A stretch of DNA of 64,000 nucleotides from Maribacter sp. BPC-D8 (GTDB lineage Bacteria > Bacteroidota > Bacteroidia > Flavobacteriales > Flavobacteriaceae). The translations under genes and the position numbers were made by a program. Shown piece by piece: positions 44,205-51,664 of the stretch (positions are counted from its first letter, which is position 1; each line of letters starts with the position of its first letter). The notes beneath the pieces were generated by a model, which saw only the letters and a list, made by a program, of their open reading frames with translations, ran no database searches and was not told the DNA's origin. The stretch lies in NCBI RefSeq assembly GCF_035207705.1, contig NZ_CP128187.1, forward strand, positions 310,001-374,000, written 5' to 3'.

Positions 44205-44786
44205 TTAACCGTGAATAGATTCTTTGGTGCCTAAATCTTTCATGATTTGAGCTTCATATTCCAGAAGACTGTCCCATTTTTTATTCACCTCTTCTAATTC
44301 CCCATATTTACGGGCAAATTTTAAGAACATAGTATAATGTCCGGCTTCACTAATCATTAATTTATGATAGAATTCGGCTAATTTTTTGTCTTCTAACTCT
44401 TCAGATAATAATCTAAATCGCTCACAACTGCGCGCTTCAATTAATCCTGCGTACAATAATCTATGAACCAACTGTGTAGTTCTGCTTCCTCCCTTTGGAA
44501 AGAATTTGATTAGTTGAATTACATAATCATCTTTACGATCTCGACCTAAAGTATTACCACGTTTTAATATAAGGTCATGCACCATTTTAAAATGACCCAT
44601 TTCTTCTCTAGATAGGGCAACCATTTCTTCAACAAGCTCTGTATATTCAGGGAAAGATACAATTAGCGATATGGCAGTACTCGCAGCTTTTTGCTCACAA
44701 TACGCATGATCAGTAAGTATTTCATCAATATTTTTCTCTACAATATTTACCCATCTTGGATCAGTAGGTAGTTTTAAGCCTAGCAT
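44205..44786 (-). CDS. miaE: tRNA-(ms2io6A)-hydroxylase
   Basis: Di-iron oxygenase that hydroxylates the isopentenyl group of ms2i6A37 in tRNA. The ferritin-like iron ligands are visible in YCEQKAAS, SREEMGHFKM, EARSCERF and EAGHYTMF. The length of 193 residues is normal. It is convergent with ppx (8 bp between stops) and divergent from the ebo cluster. Its promoter (minus CAAAATTA with CAA 21 bp further) is in the shared upstream region. Confidence 0.92.
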   Translation of the reverse strand: MLGLKLPTDPRWVNIVEKNIDEILTDHAYCEQKAASTAISLIVSFPEYTELVEEMVALSREEMGHFKMVHDLILKRGNTLGRDRKDDYVIQLIKFFPKGGSRTTQLVHRLLYAGLIEARSCERFRLLSEELEDKKLAEFYHKLMISEAGHYTMFLKFARKYGELEEVNKKWDSLLEYEAQIMKDLGTKESIHG

Positions 44787-44800
44787 AGTTTACTTTTTTT

Positions 44801-44832
44801 CAAAATTAGAAAAGATTTCGAGACCGAGCCAA
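44801..44832 (-). promoter_or_regulatory. Promoter of miaE
   Basis: On the minus strand TTG (44832-44830), 21 bp, TAATTTTG (44808-44801), an exact -7 match. The predicted leader is ~12 nt. Confidence 0.62.
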
Positions 44833-44873
44833 TTATAATCAAGAACCTAGACAACTTACTGCTGAATAATAAT

Positions 44874-44881
44874 TATTTTTG
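44874..44881 (+). promoter_or_regulatory. -7 box of the ebo operon promoter
   Basis: Exact TATTTTTG, 24 bp before the eboA ATG. Predicted start near 44886 and a ~20-nt leader. No exact TTG at the -33 position; CTTAC sits in that area. It is back-to-back with the miaE promoter. Confidence 0.58.
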
Positions 44882-44905
44882 ATGTAAAGTCAATCTTATT
44901 ACAAA

Positions 44906-45757
44906 ATGCACAATCAAAAAGACATTCAAAATATTTTAATCCAATTTGGAGCACCAGAAAGTGTAAGTTGGTTAGAAGGTAAAATAGAGAAGCTGGCTAG
45001 TGATAAGTCTTCAAAAGATTTATTCATGAGCTATAGCCTTCTAAATGTGAAATTTGATGCGGTAAAACCAATTTCATTTAAACAATTAGATACTGAAAGT
45101 ACTAGCTATTTCAGCGCACATAAAGCAAATATTCTACAAGTAGCGCGTATTTATTTGTTGTCGGAAGTTCTAGGGCATGATCAGGAATATTATACACCTA
45201 AAGTCGCAAACATTATACAAGTGGCTGATACTAGTGAGTTAGAAACTTTTCTAAAATACTTGATTTTATTGCCAAACCCAGAAGCTTATAAACAAACAGC
45301 GGTAGAAGCTTTAAGAACGAACATTGCTACGATTTTTGATGCAATTTCATTGAACAATCCATATCCGGCGAAATATTTCAATGATCAACAATGGAATCAG
45401 ATGTTTTTAAAAGCTGCATTTATGGAGCGAGATCTTTCGCAAATAGAATCTGTTGATGAAAGAGCAAATGCTGATTTAACTAGAATAATATCTGATTATG
45501 CACATGAAAGGTGGGCTGCAGGCAGAAAAATAGACCCATTATTTTGGAGACCCGTTTCGAAATTTTTGAATGAGGAACTATTGAATGATATGAAGACACT
45601 TCTTGATAGTGATGATGTATTAGAAAATAATTCAGGAGCCCTTTGTTGTTATCATTCAGAAAATGATAAGGCATTGGCACTTTTGAATAGTAAACCAGAG
45701 CTAAAACATAAAATAGCAGACCAACAGATAACTTGGAATACGATTAAACAACAATAG
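44906..45757 (+). CDS. eboA: EboA domain protein
   Basis: First gene of the ebo cluster, 283 residues, mainly alpha-helical, no signal peptide or transmembrane segment. It has no catalytic motif I can name; it is assigned by similarity to EboA proteins (N-terminal SVSWLEGKIEKLASDKSSKDLFMSYSLL, quoted in part) and by its six ordered partners. Position-conserved Trp/Arg residues (HERWAAGRKIDPLFWRPVSK) are typical. Its stop is 1 bp before eboB, so the operon is tight. Role in the pathway is not known. Confidence 0.85.
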   Translation: MHNQKDIQNILIQFGAPESVSWLEGKIEKLASDKSSKDLFMSYSLLNVKFDAVKPISFKQLDTESTSYFSAHKANILQVARIYLLSEVLGHDQEYYTPKVANIIQVADTSELETFLKYLILLPNPEAYKQTAVEALRTNIATIFDAISLNNPYPAKYFNDQQWNQMFLKAAFMERDLSQIESVDERANADLTRIISDYAHERWAAGRKIDPLFWRPVSKFLNEELLNDMKTLLDSDDVLENNSGALCCYHSENDKALALLNSKPELKHKIADQQITWNTIKQQ

Positions 45758-45758
45758 A

Positions 45759-46667
45759 ATGGAAGATAAAATGATGATTATTGACCCGCATGTTCACATG
45801 ACGTCAAGAACAACAGATGATTATGAAGCAATGGCGGCAGCGGGAGTTGTTGCGATAATAGAACCTTCATTTTGGTTGGGTCAACCTAGAACCCAAGTTG
45901 GTTCTTTTCAAGATTACTTTAGTAGTCTTGTTGGTTGGGAACCTTTTAGAGCTAGCCAATTTGGTATTAAGCATTATTGCACTATTGGCTTAAATTCTAA
46001 AGAGGCTAACAATGAGGCTTTAGCGGAACAAGTTATAGAATTGTTGCCTTTATACTTACATAAAGAGAATGTAGTTGCCATTGGTGAAATTGGTTATGAT
46101 GACCAAACACCTGCAGAAGATAAGTTTTTCAGAATGCAATTAGATATGGCAAAAGAATTGGACATGACGGTTCAAGTGCATACACCACATCGCGATAAGA
46201 AAGCCGGTACCATTAAGAGTATGGAAGTTTGTTTAGAACACGGTTTAGATCCTGCCAATGTCATTATTGACCATAATAACGAAGAAACGGTAAAAGAGGT
46301 TCTTGACCGCGGATTTATAGCTGCATTTACTATTTACCCAAAAACAAAGATGGGTAATGAACGTATGGTAGAAGTAGTGAAGAAATTTGGTAGTTCTAAT
46401 ATTATCGTAGATAGCTCTGCAGACTGGGGTGTAAGTGATCCATTGGCAGTGCCGAAAACGGCTTCTTTAATGTTGAAAAGAGGTATTTCTATAGAAGATG
46501 TTAGAAAAACCTGTTACCAAAATGCGTTAGATGCTTTTAGTAAAAACGGAAAAATGAAAGAAGCGCATTGGTTACAGCCAGATAGCATTAATCAATCGCA
46601 ACTATTTAATGATAATAGTGTTTTAAGAGGTCAGAAGCCAAGAATAGACGAAGACCAAATCACCTAA
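45759..46667 (+). CDS. eboB: TatD-family metal-dependent hydrolase EboB
   Basis: Amidohydrolase-superfamily TIM barrel of 302 residues, with the first metal site in DPHVHM (residues ~9-14). Later ligands are GEIGYDDQ (Glu), QVHTPHRDK (His), DHNN and DSSADWG (Asp). It belongs to the TatD branch by sequence, but the ebo version has an unknown substrate. It is spaced 1 bp from eboA and eboC on each side, consistent with one polycistronic mRNA. Confidence 0.88.
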   Translation: MEDKMMIIDPHVHMTSRTTDDYEAMAAAGVVAIIEPSFWLGQPRTQVGSFQDYFSSLVGWEPFRASQFGIKHYCTIGLNSKEANNEALAEQVIELLPLYLHKENVVAIGEIGYDDQTPAEDKFFRMQLDMAKELDMTVQVHTPHRDKKAGTIKSMEVCLEHGLDPANVIIDHNNEETVKEVLDRGFIAAFTIYPKTKMGNERMVEVVKKFGSSNIIVDSSADWGVSDPLAVPKTASLMLKRGISIEDVRKTCYQNALDAFSKNGKMKEAHWLQPDSINQSQLFNDNSVLRGQKPRIDEDQIT

Positions 46668-46668
46668 A

Positions 46669-47568
46669 ATGAAAGAAAAGTTAATGGGTTTTGCTCGTTT
46701 GGCAAGACCCGCAAATTTGCCAACTGCCGCAGCAGATATTTTGGCGGGTATTGCTATTGCATTATATCTGCGGAATATAGACGTGCTTGGCTTTTTAACA
46801 GAGCAAAGCGGTGATATATTTTTATTGGTCTTTTCTTCGGTTGCTTTATATGCCGGCGGAGTTGTTTTTAATGATGTATTCGATGCAGAATTAGATGCTA
46901 TTGAAAGACCGGAAAGAGCCATACCAAGCGGATTAGTGCCTAAGCGTGAGGCAATTTATTTCGGAACTATATTAATGTTGATAGGCGTTACCTTGGCATT
47001 CAAGTGTAATATGCTTGCAGGGATAATATCCGTAATCTTGACTATTGCTATTCTAACGTATGATGGGTATTTTAAGCAATTCGGTTTCGCCGGACCTTTG
47101 AACATGGGTGTTTGTCGAGGATTAAATTTGTTAATGGGAATGTCTATTTTGGGTATGCTCTCTCATTGGTACATTGCGTTAGTGCCTGTAGTTTACATTT
47201 TTGCGATAACTTTAATCAGTAGAGGCGAAGTACATGGTAATAACAAAAAACACATTGTCTGGGCTGGCATTTTATATGCAATAGTTATAGTAGCTATATC
47301 ATTAGTTGTTATCCAACAGAAAGACAATTCGTTAATTCTTTTACCGTTTTTAATTTTGTTCGCATATTTAATTTTTAAACCACTTTTGAAAGCCTACAAA
47401 GAGAATTCACCTGAGAATATAAAGAAGGCGGTAATGGGCGGTGTACTATCGCTTGTTGTGATGAACGCTTGCTGGGTAGCAGGTTTTTCTAACTGGTATT
47501 TGGCGCTAGCAGTTTTATTATTATTGCCAGTATCAATACTTTTGTCTAAACTATTTGCAGTAACATAA
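46669..47568 (+). CDS. eboC: UbiA-like prenyltransferase EboC
   Basis: Integral membrane protein of 299 residues with about nine helices. The first Asp-rich motif of UbiA prenyltransferases is clear (NDVFDAELDAIERPERAIPSG, quoted as NDVFD..D..ERPERAIPSG). The second motif region reads YDGYFK and appears degenerate against the usual DxxxD. The ebo version may prenylate or carry an unknown small molecule, so the substrate is open. It is the membrane component of the cluster besides the downstream TMEM220-like protein. Confidence 0.87.
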   Translation: MKEKLMGFARLARPANLPTAAADILAGIAIALYLRNIDVLGFLTEQSGDIFLLVFSSVALYAGGVVFNDVFDAELDAIERPERAIPSGLVPKREAIYFGTILMLIGVTLAFKCNMLAGIISVILTIAILTYDGYFKQFGFAGPLNMGVCRGLNLLMGMSILGMLSHWYIALVPVVYIFAITLISRGEVHGNNKKHIVWAGILYAIVIVAISLVVIQQKDNSLILLPFLILFAYLIFKPLLKAYKENSPENIKKAVMGGVLSLVVMNACWVAGFSNWYLALAVLLLLPVSILLSKLFAVT

Positions 47569-47575
47569 AATACTT

Positions 47576-48736
47576 ATGCAATTACAACCTATAAAACAGT
47601 CTTTTCAAGTGCAATATGATTATCAATTGTACTTTACTTCGGGACTATTTGCTTTAGAGAATCCGTTATTCGAAAAATTAATTGCGAACTATAAGAGCTT
47701 TGAACCTGTCAAACTTTTGTTTGTGTTGGATGACGGAGTTAAAAACCATCACCCTGGGTTAATAAATCAGATTGAAGCCTATTGTAAAAAAAATCAGCAA
47801 ACTATAAAGTATACGAATACTTTGGTATTGCCAGGTGGCGAGCAAGTTAAAAATAGCGATGCAGCTATTGATTCTGTTTTAAAAGGTGTCAATGAAAACA
47901 AAATTTGTCGTCATTCATTTGTAGTTGTCATTGGTGGTGGTGCAGTAATCGATATGGTCGGTTATGCAGCTGCAATTGCGCATAGAGGTGTTAAGTTGAT
48001 ACGAATACCTACTACAGTATTATCTCAGAACGATTCTGCAGTAGGGGTGAAGAACAGTGTTAATGCTTTTAAAAAGAAAAATTTTTTAGGAACATTCGCT
48101 CCGCCTTTCGCAATTATCAACGACAGTAATTTTCTAGAAACTTTAGAGCAACGCGATTGGATTTCTGGTATTTCTGAAGCCATTAAAGTTGCCTTGATTA
48201 AGGATAGGTCTTTCTTTAAGTATATAGCCGATAATGCTACGGCACTTAAGAATAGAGAAATGGAACCCATGCAATATGTAATTTATAAATGTGCAGAAAT
48301 GCATATGCATCATATTGCGCAAGGCGGTGACCCATTTGAGTCGGGATCATCAAGACCATTAGATTTCGGGCATTGGGCAGCCCATAAGATGGAGTTTATG
48401 ACCAATTATGAATTGCGACATGGCGAAGCGGTAGCAAAAGGTATTGCGCTAGATGTGACTTATGCTCAATTAACCGGTTTAATTTCACAGGGGGATTTAC
48501 AGCATATTTTAGACGTGATGATTGCTATCGGTTTTGATCTTTCTCTTCCGGTAGAAAGCGCTGTAGAGATTCAATCTTTGTTAGATGGTATAGAAGAGTT
48601 TAGAGAGCATTTAGGGGGTCAGTTGACAATTACCCTAATTTCTGATTTAGGTGTTAAGCATGACGTTCATACTATCGATATGGAGCTAATGGCGCAAGCA
48701 GTTTCAAAGTTGAATCATCAATTCGCATTAAATTAA
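47576..48736 (+). CDS. eboD: Sugar-phosphate cyclase EboD (3-dehydroquinate synthase superfamily)
   Basis: NAD-dependent cyclase of the AroB superfamily. The NAD motif is VVIGGGAVIDMVGYAAA near residue 120. Metal ligands are Glu in GISEAIKVALIKD, His in RPLDFGHWAAHKME and His in LRHGEAVAKGI. Differences from true AroB (VGVKNSVNAFKKKNFLG instead of the DHQ-synthase form) place it with sugar-phosphate cyclases of the EboD/EEVS side, which close heptulose phosphates. 386 residues. It is not the shikimate-pathway AroB of this organism. Confidence 0.83.
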   Translation: MQLQPIKQSFQVQYDYQLYFTSGLFALENPLFEKLIANYKSFEPVKLLFVLDDGVKNHHPGLINQIEAYCKKNQQTIKYTNTLVLPGGEQVKNSDAAIDSVLKGVNENKICRHSFVVVIGGGAVIDMVGYAAAIAHRGVKLIRIPTTVLSQNDSAVGVKNSVNAFKKKNFLGTFAPPFAIINDSNFLETLEQRDWISGISEAIKVALIKDRSFFKYIADNATALKNREMEPMQYVIYKCAEMHMHHIAQGGDPFESGSSRPLDFGHWAAHKMEFMTNYELRHGEAVAKGIALDVTYAQLTGLISQGDLQHILDVMIAIGFDLSLPVESAVEIQSLLDGIEEFREHLGGQLTITLISDLGVKHDVHTIDMELMAQAVSKLNHQFALN

Positions 48737-48741
48737 GTTCA

Positions 48742-49935
48742 ATGCAGCTAAAAGAAAATCTTCATTTAACCTATTGTACAAATATTCATCCAGGTCAAGA
48801 TTGGAAAAGTACTTTTGAGAGTATTAAGAAACACGTTCCAGAGATAAAACAAGAAGTTTCAAAAGAACAACCATTTGGTCTGGGATTGCGATTATCTAAT
48901 AAAGCAAGTGAAGAACTTGATTTGGGAGATAATATGTCTGATTTCAAGAAGTGGCTAGATTCCAACAATCTATATGTTTTCACCATGAACGGATTCCCTT
49001 ATGGAAATTTTCATGATGAACGTGTAAAAGATATGGTGCATGCTCCAGATTGGACTACCGATGATCGATTGAAATATACAAAACGATTATTTCGTCAATT
49101 ATCCGAATTAATTCCGGCGGAAATGAATGGGGGAATTTCTACATCACCGATTACTTATAAATACTGGCATAAAACAGAAAACGAAACAAAAAACGCATTT
49201 CAGGTAGGAGCTAAAAATATGCTAGAGGTTGCCAAACAATTGTTTGAAATTGAGCAAGCTACAGGAACCTATTTGCATTTAGATATAGAACCAGAGCCAG
49301 ACGGATTGCTAGAGAATAGCGATGAAGTATTATCTTTTTATTCTGACTACTTATTACCGTTAGGAGCATCATTTCTTAAACAGGAATTAGGATTAGATCA
49401 GAAGGAATCTGAAAAGTTGATTAAAAAATACATCACCATTTGTTATGACGTTTGCCATTTTTCATTGGCGTATGAAGAACCTACAGATACTTTTGCTAAG
49501 TTTAAAAAAGAAAATATACGAGTTGGTAAGATTCAGGTTAGTGCAGCATTAAAAATTCTTTTTGGTGGTGGAAATGATGAGGTTATTTGGGAACAATTGT
49601 CTCAATTCAATGAACCAACCTATTTGCATCAAGTAACTGAGAAAATCGATGGCAAAGTAATAACGTATAGCGATTTACCTCTGGTATTAGAAGGAGATAG
49701 AAAGCACACTGAACTTAGGGCACATTATCATGTACCTATTTTCTTGGAGAAATATGGCGAGTTGTTCTCAACACAAGACCATATTTTGAAAACGATGGAT
49801 TATATTAAATCGAATGCGGTGTCAGAACATTTAGAAATAGAAACCTATACTTGGGATGTTCTTCCTTCAGATTTAAAACAAGATTTATCAGTATCTATAA
49901 TTAGAGAAATAGAGTGGTTTAAATCACACATGTAA
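48742..49935 (+). CDS. eboE: Metabolite traffic protein EboE (xylose isomerase-like TIM barrel)
   Basis: 397-residue protein of the xylose isomerase-like TIM-barrel superfamily. Likely metal-binding acidic residues and His are seen in YLHLDIEPEPDG, ICYDVCHFSLAY, and the late GKIQVSAALKILFG with LEGDRKHTELRAHYHVP. The N-terminus LHLTYCTNIHPG is diagnostic of EboE. No signal peptide. In cyanobacteria EboE is needed with the rest of the cluster for normal scytonemin monomer traffic. Six bp after eboD and 1 bp before eboF. Confidence 0.87.
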   Translation: MQLKENLHLTYCTNIHPGQDWKSTFESIKKHVPEIKQEVSKEQPFGLGLRLSNKASEELDLGDNMSDFKKWLDSNNLYVFTMNGFPYGNFHDERVKDMVHAPDWTTDDRLKYTKRLFRQLSELIPAEMNGGISTSPITYKYWHKTENETKNAFQVGAKNMLEVAKQLFEIEQATGTYLHLDIEPEPDGLLENSDEVLSFYSDYLLPLGASFLKQELGLDQKESEKLIKKYITICYDVCHFSLAYEEPTDTFAKFKKENIRVGKIQVSAALKILFGGGNDEVIWEQLSQFNEPTYLHQVTEKIDGKVITYSDLPLVLEGDRKHTELRAHYHVPIFLEKYGELFSTQDHILKTMDYIKSNAVSEHLEIETYTWDVLPSDLKQDLSVSIIREIEWFKSHM

Positions 49936-49936
49936 T

Positions 49937-51310
49937 ATGAAAAAAACGGTAGTCATAAATGTAGTTGGGTTAACGAAGCGATTGATAGGTGAGCATACTC
50001 CGTTTATAAAATCATTTTTAGAAAAAGGTCAATCATCATACATAGAACCTGTTTTGCCAGGTGTTACTTGTGCTGTGCAATCTACCTATGTAACGGGTAA
50101 ATGGCCATCAGAGCATGGTATTGTTGGTAATGGCTGGTATTTTAAAGATGAATGCGAAGTCAAGTTCTGGCGACAATCAAATAAACTGGTAGAGCAACCA
50201 AAAATATGGGACGATTTAAAAGAGCAACACCCTAATTTTACTTGCGCCAATCATTTTTGGTGGTATAATATGTATTCTAATGTTGATTATAGCCTTACGC
50301 CAAGACCAAATTATTTAGCAGACGGCAGAAAAATTCCCGATGTATATTCTTATCCGGCTGAGTTGCGAGACGATATGCAAAAAGCATTAGGTACTTTTCC
50401 GTTATTTGAATTTTGGGGACCTAAAACAACTATCAATTCTTCTAAATGGATAGCTGATGCCGCTTTATTAACAGATAAAAAGCACAATCCAGATTTAACC
50501 TTTATTTACCTTCCGCATTTAGATTATAATTTACAACGGTACGGTCTTGATTTTAAAGTGATTTCAAAAGACCTGAACGAAATAGATGCTGTAGTGAAGC
50601 AATTGGTGCAACATTATGAAGCACTAGATGCTAGAGTGATTCTGCTTTCAGAATACGGAATTACAAATGTAAACAGACCAATTCATCTTAATCGTGTATT
50701 AAGAAAAGAGGGAATGTTGGCTATTCGTGAAGAACGAGGATTAGAGCTTTTAGATGCAGGAGCCAGTGTTGCGTTTGCTGTAGCTGATCATCAAATAGCA
50801 CATGTGTATTGTAAGAATTCTAAAGATATTGAACGTGTTGCCGAATTGATGAAGTCAATTGACGGTGTAGAGAAAGTTCTTTACGGAGAAGATTTAAAGA
50901 CCTATCATATAGATCATGAGCGTTGTGGTGATATTGTGGTGGTTGCAGATAAAGATTCTTGGTTTACGTATTACTTCTGGCTAGATGATGCAAAGGCACC
51001 AGACTATGCAAGAATGGTAGATATTCATAAAAAGCCAGGTTATGATCCAGTTGAAATGTTGACAGATCCAAAAGATAAATTGGTGATGGCAAAAGTAGTG
51101 GGTAAGCTACTTAAGAAAAAAATGGGCTTTAGAACGGTCATGAATATTATACCAATTGATGCTACTTTGATAAAAGGATCACACGGTCGGTTGACTGAAG
51201 ATGTTGAAGATTTTCCTGTCTTTATAAGTAATCATATAATGGGTGATAACGATCAGAAGATTAGTGCAATACAAGTACGTGGTCTTATTGAAGATCACTT
51301 ATTAAACTAA
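49937..51310 (+). CDS. eboF: Alkaline phosphatase-superfamily nucleotide pyrophosphatase/phosphodiesterase EboF
   Basis: 457-residue phosphodiesterase-like protein without a signal peptide. The nucleophile region is PGVTCAVQSTYVTGKWPSEHG near residues 38-58, quoted here in part as VTCAVQSTYVTGKWPSEHG. Metal-site Asp/His appear in LPHLDYNLQRYG and KGSHGRL. The canonical metal motif xDHG reads SEYGI at residues 238-242 (Glu239, Tyr240), a deviation discussed as a finding. Final gene of the classical ebo set; the small membrane gene follows 6 bp later. Confidence 0.85.
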   Translation: MKKTVVINVVGLTKRLIGEHTPFIKSFLEKGQSSYIEPVLPGVTCAVQSTYVTGKWPSEHGIVGNGWYFKDECEVKFWRQSNKLVEQPKIWDDLKEQHPNFTCANHFWWYNMYSNVDYSLTPRPNYLADGRKIPDVYSYPAELRDDMQKALGTFPLFEFWGPKTTINSSKWIADAALLTDKKHNPDLTFIYLPHLDYNLQRYGLDFKVISKDLNEIDAVVKQLVQHYEALDARVILLSEYGITNVNRPIHLNRVLRKEGMLAIREERGLELLDAGASVAFAVADHQIAHVYCKNSKDIERVAELMKSIDGVEKVLYGEDLKTYHIDHERCGDIVVVADKDSWFTYYFWLDDAKAPDYARMVDIHKKPGYDPVEMLTDPKDKLVMAKVVGKLLKKKMGFRTVMNIIPIDATLIKGSHGRLTEDVEDFPVFISNHIMGDNDQKISAIQVRGLIEDHLLN

Positions 51311-51316
51311 ATTTAA

Positions 51317-51664
51317 ATGAATCTATTATTTAAGATATTAGGATACGTTTTTGCAGTTTTATTTACTGTAGGTGCAGTCTTGCAATACAATGATCCAGAC
51401 TCGTTAAATTGGATTGTTATTTACGGTGTTGCGGCTTTAATATCGTTATTATTCGCATTAAATAAAATAGGGTTTATAGTACCGTTGATATTTGGAGTTC
51501 TTGCTTTTATTGGCTTTATATATCTATATCCGTCAGATTTTCAAGGATTCGATTTAAATGATGGAGATATAGTTACTGTAGAGTTAGGAAGGGAAGCCTT
51601 CGGTCTTTTAATAATTTCAATAGTACTGTTAGTATTTGCTTTTCGAAGTAAAAGAAGGTTATAA
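51317..51664 (+). CDS. TMEM220-type small membrane protein, last gene of the ebo operon
   Basis: Membrane protein of 115 residues with four hydrophobic helices. LQYNDPDSLNWIVIYG is the conserved motif of the transmembrane-220 family, whose function is unknown. It starts 6 bp after eboF and converges with dnaX, overlapping it by six bases (TTATAA). Co-transcription with ebo is near certain from spacing, but a functional link is inference. Confidence 0.8.
   Translation: MNLLFKILGYVFAVLFTVGAVLQYNDPDSLNWIVIYGVAALISLLFALNKIGFIVPLIFGVLAFIGFIYLYPSDFQGFDLNDGDIVTVELGREAFGLLIISIVLLVFAFRSKRRL

Noticed and set aside
47576..48736. EboD as the shikimate-pathway AroB
   Set aside because: The substrate-loop sequence and its place in an ebo cluster point to a different cyclase.
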